The position numbers and the translations under genes were made by a program. A stretch of DNA of 64,000 bases, from NCBI RefSeq assembly GCF_003325375.1, contig NZ_CP030862.1:1863501-1927500 (forward strand). The letters run 5' to 3'. Positions 34,142 to 42,921 of the stretch are shown in pieces (position 1 is the stretch's first letter; each line of letters opens with the position of its first letter). Source of the DNA: Streptomyces globosus. Lineage in GTDB: Bacteria > Actinomycetota > Actinomycetes > Streptomycetales > Streptomycetaceae. The notes below the pieces were generated by a model. That model saw only the letters and a program-made list of their open reading frames with translations, was not told the DNA's origin and searched no databases.

Positions 34142-34515
34142 CAGTCCTCGCTCCCGTCGAACGGCGTGCCCATCGCGAAGAGGAGGGCGCCGGCCTGGCG
34201 CAGGTGCGCGGTGACGTCGGCCAGGTCGGCCTCGGCGTCGGTCAGGTGGGTGTCGACGTCGATCACGGCGGCGGCGGGGTCGGTAGCGTTGTCCATGCGG
34301 ACGCGCTCCGCTTTCTGCTCGCGGACCAGGTGCGTGGAGATGCTGCTGAGGGCCTGCGGGAGCCGGTCCAGCAGGGTGATCAGGGCCTGCACGGTGGCGC
34401 TCAGCTCGGGCGCCGGGACGGCCTTCGCGTTGATCAAGGTGTGGTTGAGGGCGCGGATCCCGTCGGCTGCCGTGGCGGCGTAGCCGGAGGGGGTGACGGA
34501 CTCGGATTCGGGCAT
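34141..34515 (-). CDS. Hypothetical helical protein
   Basis: 124 residues from ATG 34515, long amphipathic helices: ELSATVQALITLLDRLPQAL and DTHLTDAEADLADVTAHLRQ. GAGAGGA upstream. Typical of small element-encoded proteins; no function assigned. Confidence 0.5.
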   Translation of the reverse strand: MPESESVTPSGYAATAADGIRALNHTLINAKAVPAPELSATVQALITLLDRLPQALSSISTHLVREQKAERVRMDNATDPAAAVIDVDTHLTDAEADLADVTAHLRQAGALLFAMGTPFDGSED

Positions 34516-34650
34516 GGCGAAGCGGTCCTCTCGGGTTGGGATGGGAGTGCGGCCGGGCGGCCGTCGCAGCCTCCAGGAGGGCCTGGAGACCACGATCAGG
34601 GCCGGGGTAAATCGGTAAGCAGTGAGCGGCTGACCTGCTGGTTTACGTGC

Positions 34651-35601
34651 TTACTGGGCGGCGGTGGAACCCTCGGGGGAGGGGGCACTGGGGCGCGCGG
34701 TCAGGTCCGGCACCAGGTGAACCGGGAGGCGGGGCATGTGCCCCAGCGTCTTCTCCAGCTCCGTGTACTGGACGCCGATCTGCTTGTCCCCGCCGACGCT
34801 GACGACCTTGGTGGGGATGCCGGCGTCGCGCAGCTTCGAGGGGAAGGTGGAGGAGGTTATGCCGAGGAAGTCCCCCTTCTTCTGGAGACCGTGCAGCAGC
34901 TCGACGGCGTGTACGCCGTTCTGTCCCTCGTGCTTCGCGATGGCCACCATCTGCTCGACGTAGGTCCGCAGCTCCTCCTTCCACTTCCCCGGGTCCGCCG
35001 GCAGCGCAGGCATCTCCTCTTCCGCGTCGAGCAGAAGCTGGGCAGTGTCCGCCAGCAGTTCGGCGGGGACGGGTCGCACCGACAGCTCGAAGGGCGTGTT
35101 TCCGCGCATCCAGCAGACGGTCACCGCGCCGAGCGTGGAGACCAGCAGCACCGCACCGTCCAGCAGCCACGAGCCTGCGGCGACCCCTGCGACGGGGAGG
35201 GTCAGGGCGGTGCAGCGCAGGGCGGCGATCTTCTTGCGCCGGTGTCCGACCTGCCCGGGGTCGACGGCGGTGATCTGGAAGTCCCCGAGGGCCTCCAGGG
35301 CGGCCTCGTGGCGCCGGGCTTCGTGCTCGGCGCGGTTGAGGTCGCTCTGTGCGGCGGGGACCAGTCCACCGTCTTCGGCCGCGACCCTGCGGAGCTTGGT
35401 GGCCTTCTTGTGTGCACGGCGGGCCTCGCGCTGGTGCTCGTCGACCGCTTCGGCGTGGGCGTCGGCGCGGGCCTTGATGATCCGGCGCAGAAGTTCTTCC
35501 TCTGAGACGGTGTGGCCGCTGGCCCAGTGCGCGAGGCAGACGGCGAGGTGCCCGGCTCCGGCGGTGGTGCGGGTGATCAGGGGTCCCGGTTTGGTCCTCA
35601 T
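34651..35601 (-). CDS. Membrane protein with coiled coil, conjugal-element type
   Basis: 316 residues from ATG 35601, which overlaps the preceding stop (ATGA). A charged coiled coil (residues 35-110: EAVDEHQREARRAHKKATKL) precedes two hydrophobic helices (ALTLPVAGVAAGSWLLDGAV, LVSTLGAVTVC). The C-terminal half looks like a DNA- or nucleotide-binding module: VELLHGLQKKGDFLG, STFPSKLRDAGIPTK. In related elements such proteins sit in the transfer/replication region. Exact role unknown. Confidence 0.6.
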   Translation of the reverse strand: MRTKPGPLITRTTAGAGHLAVCLAHWASGHTVSEEELLRRIIKARADAHAEAVDEHQREARRAHKKATKLRRVAAEDGGLVPAAQSDLNRAEHEARRHEAALEALGDFQITAVDPGQVGHRRKKIAALRCTALTLPVAGVAAGSWLLDGAVLLVSTLGAVTVCWMRGNTPFELSVRPVPAELLADTAQLLLDAEEEMPALPADPGKWKEELRTYVEQMVAIAKHEGQNGVHAVELLHGLQKKGDFLGITSSTFPSKLRDAGIPTKVVSVGGDKQIGVQYTELEKTLGHMPRLPVHLVPDLTARPSAPSPEGSTAAQ

Positions 35602-36119
35602 CCGATGACCTGCTCTCCGAGCCAGGAGACGAGCGGGACGCCGATCATGGCCGCCGCACCGCCCAGGGAGGTGATGCCCCAGGAAGCGCCGGAGAGGGCG
35701 CCGGAGAGGGCCAGGGCCCGCTCCCCCCAGCCCTTCGCGAACCAGAGGAACAGCAGCCAGACGACGACGGCGCACAGAGCGATCCACGATCCGGAGTAGC
35801 TGAGAACTTCGGTGACGTGGATCTCCACCGCGCCCTCGCCGGACTGCCCGATCGCGGTGTTCCCGACCTCGGCACCGAGCCGGTTGCTGCTGCTGGTGAA
35901 CCCGGCGGAGACCTTGCCGAGAAAGCCCCCGGACACGGCGGAGGCGAGCACCATCACGGCGAAGGACGACACCCAGGGGAGCCAGATCCTGCGCTTTTTC
36001 AACGCCTTGATCGTGCGGCCGTTCCCGTAGAAGACCGCGGCGGCCGTGACGACCAGGAGGAAGAATCCGAACCCGGCGCCCGCCCTCGTGACGGCGTGCG
36101 TGAACTCGATCAGATCCAT
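35598..36119 (-). CDS. Multi-pass membrane protein
   Basis: 173 residues, about four transmembrane helices (FGFFLLVVTAAAVFY, LPWVSSFAVMVLASAVSGGF, WIALCAVVVWLLFLWF, and a C-terminal one). GGAGG before ATG 36119. Overlaps both neighbours. Fits an SpdA/SpdB-type spread protein in position, but homology is not claimed. Confidence 0.6.
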   Translation of the reverse strand: MDLIEFTHAVTRAGAGFGFFLLVVTAAAVFYGNGRTIKALKKRRIWLPWVSSFAVMVLASAVSGGFLGKVSAGFTSSSNRLGAEVGNTAIGQSGEGAVEIHVTEVLSYSGSWIALCAVVVWLLFLWFAKGWGERALALSGALSGASWGITSLGGAAAMIGVPLVSWLGEQVIG

Positions 36120-36505
36120 GCTCCGGCCTCCACGATCCACGCGGTGATCAGGTGCCGGGTGGGCTCGGCGAGAAGCGTTCCGCCGACGGCCGCGAACAGC
36201 ACGACCGAGGTGACCCAGCGGCGGATCCTGCCTCCGGCCGCGAACCCGAACCCGCACAGCAGGGAGGTGATGAACGCGGCGGCGAAGCCCACGTGCACGT
36301 TCTCATCGGCGGCCAGGGGCTCCGCCACCTGGTTGCACCAGACGACCGCCGGGAACAGGCCCGCGCTCAGGACGGCGATGGCGCGCAACGGGCGCAGGCG
36401 GCGGATTGTGACTCGGACGCGGTCCCAGTCGACGGCGTGGTGCGCGTCGGGCGCCAGGGTGGGGATGTGCTCGGATCGGTCCGAGTCAGGCGATATGTAC
36501 GCCAT
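36110..36505 (-). CDS. Small membrane protein
   Basis: 131 residues with three hydrophobic helices (LRAIAVLSAGLFPAVVW, GFAAAFITSLLCGFGFAAGG, VTSVVLFAAVGGTLLA). Overlaps the downstream membrane gene by 10 bases, so they are coupled. Likely part of the same membrane unit. Confidence 0.6.
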   Translation of the reverse strand: MAYISPDSDRSEHIPTLAPDAHHAVDWDRVRVTIRRLRPLRAIAVLSAGLFPAVVWCNQVAEPLAADENVHVGFAAAFITSLLCGFGFAAGGRIRRWVTSVVLFAAVGGTLLAEPTRHLITAWIVEAGAWI

Positions 36506-36590
36506 GATGGTGATGTCCTTTCAGGGGACGAAGGAGCCCCCGGGCCGGCCGTAGGAAGCATGGGCCCGGGGGGTTCCGTCATGTCTGGGG

Positions 36591-37880
36591 TCAAGCGGGG
36601 GCGTTCTCGGCGATGGCGCGGCCGAGGGTCTTGGTGGAGATGCCGAGCGTCTCGGCGTACGCGGCGCGGGTCAGCTCCGGCTTGTCGCGCACGGCTTCGA
36701 ACCAGCCGCTCGCATAGGTGCTGCGGGCTTTCCTGTTCTCCTCGGCCCGCCGGGCGTTCGCGGCCTTCAGCGGGTCGACCGGAGGCGGAACGGCCGAAGC
36801 CGCCTGCGGGTTCTCCGGGGGGATTGTCGACTCATCGCCAGACTCACCCGTTTGGGTGTCCGGCTGTTCCGGACCGGTCCCGTGCAGCTCATCCGGCCCT
36901 TCCTCCCCCGGCCTTTCCACCTCGGGGATGCGGGCGGTGACCTCGTTGCGGACCTTCGGCTTGTCCTTGGCGAAGACCGGCTGGCGGCCAGGGAGGAGCG
37001 CCCGGAGCGAGGGCGGAAGACCGTCATCGTCCGCATCGGAAAGGCCAGACGGCGAAGGCAGGCCAGGGACATCCGCGTGCTCGGGGACCGGCTGCCCGGC
37101 GACCTCAAGGGCGGCCAGGGCGTGCTCCTCGAATGCAGGCAGTGGGGGCGCGACGGCTGCGACCGGCCGCCACTCGAACTCGATTCCGGCGGCGGCCAGG
37201 CCGGCGGGGGCGGTGTCGGTGAGGGGGACGCCGAGCTTGGCCAGGCGTAGCGGCATGACGGCTTCGACGGGCGCCTTGCGCTTCCATGCTCGGCCGTACC
37301 GGGCTTGGAGCCGGGCCTGGTAGATCAGCCGGTCCTGCTCCATCCCGACGGCCTGTTCGTAGCTGCGCAGTTCCCATAGCTTCATGCGCCGCCACAGCTT
37401 CATCGTGGGCAGCGGGGAGAGCAGCCAGCGCCAGAGGCGTACGCCTTCCATATGCCGGTCCGCGGTGATGTCGGCCAGGCGGCCCACCGCGTGTCGGACG
37501 GCTTCGACCACGACGACGAACAAGACCGGCATGGTCGCGTGCATCCCGACCGCGATCGGGTCGCCCCACGCGGCGGCGGCGTTGAAGGCGATCGTCGCGG
37601 CCGTCAGCAACCACGCGATGTGCCGGAGGACCGGGAACGGGATCCGGATCCAGGACAGCAGGAGATCGAGCGCCAGGAGGACGCCGATCCCCGCGTCGAT
37701 GCCGATGGGGAAGACCTCGGCGAAGTCCCCGAACCCCTTGTCGCGAGCCAGGCCGACCACGGCGGCGTACGAGCCGGCGAAGCCGATTGCGGCGATGATC
37801 AGGGCGCCCGTGCCGACGCCGACGGCGAGCTTCTTGCGGGCGCCGGTGAGCTGGGCGAGGCCCGTGCGGGTGTCGGGCAC
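36591..37880 (-). CDS. DUF2637 membrane protein, plasmid/AICE type
   Basis: 429 residues. Four N-terminal transmembrane helices (residues 15-130, including GALIIAAIGFAGSYAAVVGL and PIGIDAGIGVLLALDLLLSW) form the DUF2637 domain, a hallmark of actinobacterial conjugative plasmids and AICEs. A long Pro/Glu-rich cytoplasmic region and a C-terminal helix-turn-helix-like end (AYAETLGISTKTLGRAIAEN) follow. AAAGGAGG five bases before GTG 37880 fixes the start. Probable role in intramycelial spread or element control. Confidence 0.75.
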   Translation of the reverse strand: MPDTRTGLAQLTGARKKLAVGVGTGALIIAAIGFAGSYAAVVGLARDKGFGDFAEVFPIGIDAGIGVLLALDLLLSWIRIPFPVLRHIAWLLTAATIAFNAAAAWGDPIAVGMHATMPVLFVVVVEAVRHAVGRLADITADRHMEGVRLWRWLLSPLPTMKLWRRMKLWELRSYEQAVGMEQDRLIYQARLQARYGRAWKRKAPVEAVMPLRLAKLGVPLTDTAPAGLAAAGIEFEWRPVAAVAPPLPAFEEHALAALEVAGQPVPEHADVPGLPSPSGLSDADDDGLPPSLRALLPGRQPVFAKDKPKVRNEVTARIPEVERPGEEGPDELHGTGPEQPDTQTGESGDESTIPPENPQAASAVPPPVDPLKAANARRAEENRKARSTYASGWFEAVRDKPELTRAAYAETLGISTKTLGRAIAENAPA

Positions 37881-37912
37881 CCTGGCCTCCTTTCTGATGG
37901 TGCTGATGTCGT

Positions 37913-38011
37913 TCACTGGGCCCCCGCCTTCGCGGCCAGGACGACTAGGAACAGAACGGCGGCGAGGTTGAACAGGACCGTCCCGCAGCCAGCCTTCTTC
38001 TGCGGTCTCAT
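37913..38011 (-). CDS. Single-pass membrane micro-protein
   Basis: 32 residues, MRPQKKAGCGTVLFNLAAVL followed by FLVVLAAKAGAQ. One transmembrane helix. ATG 38011 overlaps the upstream stop (ATGA). Last of a chain of four overlapping micro-genes. Confidence 0.5.
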   Translation of the reverse strand: MRPQKKAGCGTVLFNLAAVLFLVVLAAKAGAQ

Positions 38012-38196
38012 CCGAGCCCCCCGAAGAACGCGGTGGCGATCTCGTGCCAGCGGCGGCCGGCGCGGCGGTGGGCCTGGCGGGCGCGGAGTTCCGCGGCGCG
38101 CAGGCGCTCGGCTGGGGTGAGGGTCCGGCGGCCGGTGGCCTGGGGCACGTCGTCGAGGGAGAGCTGTCCGAGGACGTGTACGGCGTGGCGCCTCAC
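38008..38196 (-). CDS. Small basic protein
   Basis: 62 residues with TPAERLRAAELRARQAHRRA and a C-terminal WHEIATAFFGG. GTG 38196 overlaps the preceding stop (GTGA). Unknown function. Confidence 0.5.
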   Translation of the reverse strand: MRRHAVHVLGQLSLDDVPQATGRRTLTPAERLRAAELRARQAHRRAGRRWHEIATAFFGGLG

Positions 38197-38336
38197 TCGG
38201 CACCGCCGATGATGAGCAGGATCTCGGCCTCGGGGAGGCCGTAGGCGGTGAGCGCGGCTTCGGTCTCGGTGCGGGCCAGCCGCACCATGTCCTCGCGCTC
38301 CTCCTGGCGGGCCTGCTCGTGCTGCTCGGCGGTCAC
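38193..38336 (-). CDS. Small helical protein
   Basis: 47 residues, VTAEQHEQARQEEREDMVRL then ARTETEAALTAYGLPEAEIL. GTG 38336 overlaps the preceding stop (GTGA). The frame is open further upstream, but coupling favours this start. Confidence 0.5.
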   Translation of the reverse strand: MTAEQHEQARQEEREDMVRLARTETEAALTAYGLPEAEILLIIGGAE

Positions 38337-38422
38337 TTCGACCACCCCCGCGCCAGCTTCGCGGCGGCCTTCTTGGCGGTGCCCCTGTCCACTGCCGGTA
38401 CGCGGGGCTGTACGTTCTTCAT
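38333..38422 (-). CDS. Basic micro-protein
   Basis: 29 residues, MKNVQPRVPAVDRGTAKKAA then AKLARGWSK; net strongly basic. GGGAG eight bases before ATG 38422. First of four overlapping small genes (38422 to 37913). Could bind DNA or RNA. Confidence 0.5.
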   Translation of the reverse strand: MKNVQPRVPAVDRGTAKKAAAKLARGWSK

Positions 38423-38775
38423 GGCGATCTCCCAGGTTGGTTGGGGGTTCGTTGTTCAAGGCCCCGGCCGGCGTTGTGAGCGCTGTCCGGGGTTTTTGCG
38501 TGGGCGGGGACGGTGCTGCTCCGTCGCCGGTGGTGCTGACCCCGCTGAGGCCCGCCCTCCGCGCGGTCGATTTATGGAAGGCAGCCGCGTGCTGCCAGTC
38601 CGGTTGCAAAGGAGATCCGGCGTCCTCCCTCGGTCCACCGCCGGGCTCCTGGTCGTGCTCCTCAACTCCGGCCTTCTGCTCCGGCGTTGAGGTCTAGCGG
38701 GGTAGAGCATGGCATCAAACCTTACGGATTCGCAAGGATTCTCACGGAACCCTACGGGGGCTTACGATTCCTGCC
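38423..38775. promoter_or_regulatory. Divergent control region with TTACG repeats
   Basis: No convincing gene. The right end (38718-38770) holds spaced variants CTTACGGATTC, CTCACGGAACC, CCTACGGGGGC and CTTACGATTCC just ahead of the antitoxin-like gene, a likely operator for it. Confidence 0.45.
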
Positions 38776-39114
38776 ATGGAGTCGCTCGCGCTGGAGGCCG
38801 CCCGTCGGGGCCTGGCCGGGGTCCTGGACCGGACCCAGTTGGAGAACACCCCCGTCGCGGTCACCCGCCGGGGCAAGGCCGCCGTCGTGCTGCTGCCGCC
38901 CGGCCGGTACCTCGAAGCCGCCGCCGTCTTGGGCGAGGAGACCGAGCCGGAGGACGGCCCGGACACCGTGGACGGCCTGCGGGCCGAACTCGCAGCGATC
39001 CTGCGCCGTGTCCAGTTCGAGGGCGTCCGCGTACGGTTGCACCGGCACGGAGCCCCGGCCGCCGTCGTCGTCCCGGTGGCGTGGTTCGAGAAGACGCAGC
39101 CGGTCACTGCCTGA
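38776..39114 (+). CDS. Phd/YefM-like antitoxin, apparently solo
   Basis: 112 residues. RRGLAGVLDRTQLENTPVAV and RRGKAAVVLLPPGRYLEAA fit the Phd/YefM DNA-binding N-terminal fold; a second similar unit (GVRVRLHRHGAPAAVVVPVA) follows at residues 80-105, so the fold may be duplicated. No toxin gene follows on this strand. The repeats upstream support autoregulation. May work as a plain regulator. Confidence 0.6.
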   Translation: MESLALEAARRGLAGVLDRTQLENTPVAVTRRGKAAVVLLPPGRYLEAAAVLGEETEPEDGPDTVDGLRAELAAILRRVQFEGVRVRLHRHGAPAAVVVPVAWFEKTQPVTA

Positions 39115-39283
39115 GCGCGTCATCCAGGCCCCCGTCGAGAAATTGGCGGGGGCTCTGTCATGTCCTCAGCCTGGAAGAGGCCCGGCTGGGTCTTCGCCGC
39201 GTGCCCCCAGCCGCCGCAGCGACAGACGCAGGGTGAGAGCGGGTCCGCTTCGGCGCAGGCTTCGTTGTGGCAGGGGGACGTGG

Positions 39284-40816
39284 TCACTGGGTGCCCCCGT
39301 TCTGCCAGCGGCGGTGAGTGCGCTCGCGGCGCTTGTGCTTCGGGGCGCACCTCCAGCAGCGGCCGTGTTCCGGGCGGGCGCCCTCGGTGGTGTGGCCGCA
39401 CCCGTCCTCCGCGCAGCGCCACCGGTCGGGCAGGCACAGGCCGTTCTCGAACTCGGCGGGCAGGTGGTACTCGGTGAGCGCAGCCTTGATCGCCTTGGCG
39501 GCCTGGTGGCAGTCGTCGCAGGTCTCATCGACCGGGGGTTCGCCGGTGCCGGGGGACTCGCAGCCGGAGCAGGTCCAGGTGACGTTGTAGATCGCGGTGG
39601 CCCGATCCCGGAAGATCAGCGGCGTACCGCGCCGGTCGGCGTAGCGCTCGTGGCAGGTCGGACAGTCGGCGCCGGTCGGCCAGGTGCGCCCGTCCTCGCA
39701 CTGGGGGGCTGGACAGGGGGACTTTCGAAGCCCCCGACTGATGAGCCAGCCGTACGGGTCGCCCACGTCCTGGCCGGCGAGGTGCCGGTGAACGCGGTCC
39801 GCGATCCGCTCGACGTCGCCGCCGACCCCGGCCACCGCTGTCTCGATCGCCTTCGAGGCGAGGGCGTACTGGGCCGCAGACAGCTTGAGCGGCAGGTGCC
39901 GCAGCACGCGGTACGCCGTCGCCGAGATCGTGATGGTGGGCTTCGTGGGCGGTTCCGGCGAAGCCGATTCGGGCGCGGCCACTGCCTGCTCGAACGTTCC
40001 GGCGGCCGAGTTTTCCACAGGGCCACGCGCTACTACAGGTGTCGCCCTACGGGCGGAACCACCAGCTACCTCGCGCGCTTGTTCCGAGGGGTGTGTTCCC
40101 AGAGTGGTGTTCTGTGTAGCCGGATCGGGGTGGGGAACTGTAGCCGTTTCGGGGGCGGGGGGTGTAGCCGGATCGGGGTGGGGCGCGCGGTGCACGTCGT
40201 ACCGGGCACCGTGCCGGCCGCCGCCATCCTGGGAGCGGGTCAGCCATCCCTCGGCCTCCAGCCCGCGCACGATCAGCCGGACGGTGTCCGTGCCGGTGAT
40301 CCCGCACTTCTCGCCGGCCTGCGTGTTGCGGAACTCGGTCTTCGTGTCCGCGCAGAAGGAGGCGTAGGCGTAGACCTTGAACCGGTTGCCGGTGAGGTTG
40401 TTCCGCGCGAAGTTGGAGACGCAGATGTACCGCTCGGTCGGGATGCCCCGCTGGTCGCGTCGGAGGGGGCGAAGGCGTCGGGTCCTGGTCGCGCGGCCGG
40501 TGGTCACGGTGGTCATGGCGTGGCTGTCTTCGAGGGCTTCGAGGAGCCGCATGTAGCCGTTGACGGTGACGCGGTGGATGCCGAGGTCGGCGGCCAGCGT
40601 CGCATCGGATGCGAAGCAGCCCTGGCCCTTATGGCCATAGTCGATGATCTTGGATGCGAGCCGGGCGGCGTCACCGGGAAGGTGTGCGAGCCACGCAAGG
40701 GGCATCAGCGTCTCGAAGGGATGAGCGGGGTCCGCCGGTGTGGCGAATTCCCCGTCCGCGAAGGGCGGTCTGGGTGGCCATGCCGCATCAGGGCATGCCA
40801 AAATAGGCGCGGTCAC
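39284..40816 (-). CDS. Plasmid-type replication/HTH protein
   Basis: 510 residues. N-terminal winged HTH (ASDATLAADLGIHRVTVNGY), a second HTH-like region (KCGITGTDTVRLIVRGLEAE), a Thr/Pro linker, and a Cys-rich C-terminus with several knuckles (CPTCHERYAD, CSGCESPG, CDDCHQ, CAEDGCGH, CWRC). This layout occurs in replication proteins of actinobacterial integrative elements. GTG 40816 follows GGGAG. It is the last gene before the right edge. Could instead be a transcription regulator. Confidence 0.6.
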   Translation of the reverse strand: MTAPILACPDAAWPPRPPFADGEFATPADPAHPFETLMPLAWLAHLPGDAARLASKIIDYGHKGQGCFASDATLAADLGIHRVTVNGYMRLLEALEDSHAMTTVTTGRATRTRRLRPLRRDQRGIPTERYICVSNFARNNLTGNRFKVYAYASFCADTKTEFRNTQAGEKCGITGTDTVRLIVRGLEAEGWLTRSQDGGGRHGARYDVHRAPHPDPATPPAPETATVPHPDPATQNTTLGTHPSEQAREVAGGSARRATPVVARGPVENSAAGTFEQAVAAPESASPEPPTKPTITISATAYRVLRHLPLKLSAAQYALASKAIETAVAGVGGDVERIADRVHRHLAGQDVGDPYGWLISRGLRKSPCPAPQCEDGRTWPTGADCPTCHERYADRRGTPLIFRDRATAIYNVTWTCSGCESPGTGEPPVDETCDDCHQAAKAIKAALTEYHLPAEFENGLCLPDRWRCAEDGCGHTTEGARPEHGRCWRCAPKHKRRERTHRRWQNGGTQ

Positions 40817-41160
40817 GGAGTCTCCCGTGGCAGCCTCCCGAGCCCTGCCAGGGGCGGAGGAAGCAAGGTGGAGGTCGCTCCACTGCGCGAGGCCTGAGCT
40901 TCTTGGAACGGGACGGGTGTCACCGTCCCTGGATGCTCGGGCCTTTTGCGTTGTCGCGGCCTTGGGCGTCGTGCTCGACACCGGGCCGGCTGAGGGCAGG
41001 CTCAGGCATCGCGCAGCAACTCGGGTGCCCCGTTTGGGGGACGCCCGCGCAGCTACGGACGCGAACGTAAGACACACGACGAGTGACCGTCAAACACTTC
41101 GTCAGATCGCAGACAGCGGCTCTGGCCTGGACTTTTCGGGATAAACCCGCATAAAAAACT
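40817..41160. other. Gene-free right end of island
   Basis: No credible gene on either strand. TGCAC/CTGCAC motifs further right (41247-41263) resemble those near the integrase (1375-1392) and may be integrase arm sites. Otherwise nothing recognised. Confidence 0.4.
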
Positions 41161-41198
41161 GAGGCCCCGTCACCCTCTGTGAAGAGTGACGGGGCCTC
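41161..41198. terminator. Strong hairpin at island right end
   Basis: A perfect 13-bp stem GAGGCCCCGTCAC / GTGACGGGGCCTC with a 12-base loop and AAAAAACT on its left side, consistent with terminating minus-strand transcription from murA. Confidence 0.7.
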
Positions 41199-41380
41199 GG
41201 TCGTGCCGCTGCGTACGTGTCGAACCGTCAACCGAATGGCCTTGCGCTGCACAGTTCCTGCACAAGGCGATGGAAAACGTTGGAAGACGTCGAGAGGCGT
41301 TGGAAGGTATTTCCGCAGGTCAGGGGCCTATTCTCGGAGCTCCGAGCTATGCCCCACTTGATCCCTGTTTGTCTGAGTTC

Positions 41381-42910
41381 TTAGATGTCCCGGAAGGTCT
41401 CGATCTGGGCGCCGACCGAGTTCAGGCGTTCCGCCAGCTCCTCGTAGCCGCGGTTGATGACGTACACGTTGCGGAGGACCGAGGTGCCCTCCGCGGCCAT
41501 CATCGCGAGGAGGACCACCACCGCCGGGCGCAGGGCCGGCGGGCACATCATCTCCGCCGCGCGCCAGCGCGTCGGGCCCTCGACCAGGACGCGGTGCGGG
41601 TCCAGGAGCTGGAGGCGGCCGCCGAGGCGGTTGAGGTCGGTGAGGTAGATCGCCCGGTTGTCGTACACCCAGTCGTGGATCAGGGTCTGGCCCTGGGCGA
41701 CGGCCGCGATGGCCGCGAAGAACGGGACGTTGTCGATGTTCAGCCCGGGGAACGGCATCGGGTGGATCTTGTCGATCGGCGCCTCGAGCTTCGAGGGGCG
41801 CACCGTCAGGTCGACCAGGCGGGTGCGGCCGTTGTCGGCCGTGTACTCCGCCGAGCGGTCGTGGTCGAGGCCCATCTCCTCCAGGACCGCGAGCTCGATC
41901 TCCATGAACTCGATCGGGACGCGGCGGATGGTCAGCTCGGACTCGGTCACGACCGCGGCGGCGAGCAGGCTCATCGCCTCGACCGGGTCCTCGGAGGGGG
42001 AGTAGTCCACGTCCACGTCGATGTTCGGGACGCCGTGGACGGTGAGGGTCGTGGTGCCGACGCCGTCCACGCGCACGCCCAGCGCCTCCAGGAAGAAGCA
42101 CAGGTCCTGGACCATGTAGTTGGAGGAGGCGTTGCGGATGACGGTGACACCGTCGTGGCGGGCCGCGGCCAGCAGCGCGTTCTCGGTGACGGTGTCCCCG
42201 CGCTCGGTCAGCACGATCGGGCGGTCCGGGCTGGTGTTCGGCTCCACCTTGGCGTGGTAGATGCCCTCGGTCGCGGTGATGTCCAGGCCGAAGCGGCGCA
42301 GGGCGATCATGTGCGGCTCGATGGTGCGGGTGCCCAGGTCGCAGCCGCCCGCGTAGGGGAGGCGGAACTGGTCCATGCGGTGGAGCAGGGGGCCCAGGAA
42401 CATGATGATGCTCCGGGTCCGGACCGCTGCCTCCGCGTCGATGGCGTCCATGTCGAGGTCCGCCGGCGGTACGAGCTCCAGGTCGACGCCGTCGTTGATC
42501 CAGCGGGTGCGGACGCCGATCGAGTTCAGGACCTCCAGGAGCCGGTAGACCTCCTCGATGCGGGCGACGCGGCGCAGCACCGTGCGGCCCTTGTTCAGGA
42601 GGGAGGCGCAGAGGAGCGCGACGCAGGCGTTCTTGCTCGTCTTGACGTCGATGGAGCCGGAGAGGCGGCGGCCGCCGACGACACGCAGGTGCATCGGGCC
42701 GGCGTAACCGAGGGAGACGATCTCGCTGTCCAGCGCCTCGCCGATCCGCGCGATCATTTCAAGGCTGATGTTCTGGTTGCCGCGCTCGATGCGGTTCACG
42801 GCGCTCTGGCTGGTGCCCAGGGCGTCTGCAAGCTGACTCTGCGTCCAGCCACGGTGTTGCCGGGCGTCACGGATGAGCTTGCCGATGCGTACGAGGTAGT
42901 CGTCTGCCAT
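41381..42910 (-). CDS. murA: HTH-fused UDP-GlcNAc 1-carboxyvinyltransferase (MurA type)
   Basis: 509 residues. Residues 8-62 are an XRE helix-turn-helix (LADALGTSQSAVNRIERGNQ). Residues 70-509 are an EPSP-synthase-fold MurA with K93 (SKNAC) and C190 (AGGCDLGTR), the PEP-reacting Cys position. MurA makes the first committed peptidoglycan precursor. The HTH fusion suggests an enzyme-like regulator. The upstream motif at 42922-42937 is a candidate operator. The 3' end coincides with the putative attachment core, so the last residues (ETFRDI) may be supplied by the integrated element. Confidence 0.85.
   Translation of the reverse strand: MADDYLVRIGKLIRDARQHRGWTQSQLADALGTSQSAVNRIERGNQNISLEMIARIGEALDSEIVSLGYAGPMHLRVVGGRRLSGSIDVKTSKNACVALLCASLLNKGRTVLRRVARIEEVYRLLEVLNSIGVRTRWINDGVDLELVPPADLDMDAIDAEAAVRTRSIIMFLGPLLHRMDQFRLPYAGGCDLGTRTIEPHMIALRRFGLDITATEGIYHAKVEPNTSPDRPIVLTERGDTVTENALLAAARHDGVTVIRNASSNYMVQDLCFFLEALGVRVDGVGTTTLTVHGVPNIDVDVDYSPSEDPVEAMSLLAAAVVTESELTIRRVPIEFMEIELAVLEEMGLDHDRSAEYTADNGRTRLVDLTVRPSKLEAPIDKIHPMPFPGLNIDNVPFFAAIAAVAQGQTLIHDWVYDNRAIYLTDLNRLGGRLQLLDPHRVLVEGPTRWRAAEMMCPPALRPAVVVLLAMMAAEGTSVLRNVYVINRGYEELAERLNSVGAQIETFRDI
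41382..41395. other. Putative right attachment core (attR-like)
   Basis: TAGATGTC-C-CGGAA at the murA stop, matching 13 of 14 bases at 1310-1323 in the same orientation. It is placed where a 3'-end-targeting integrase would cut and leave murA intact. Confidence 0.4.
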
Positions 42911-42921
42911 GGGTGCACCGT

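Noticed and set aside
1340..41340. CCTGACCTGCG near 1339 and its inverse near 41330 as attachment sites
   Set aside because: The pair is inverted, whereas integration gives direct repeats; 11 bp could arise by chance. The direct TAGATGTC repeat fits better.
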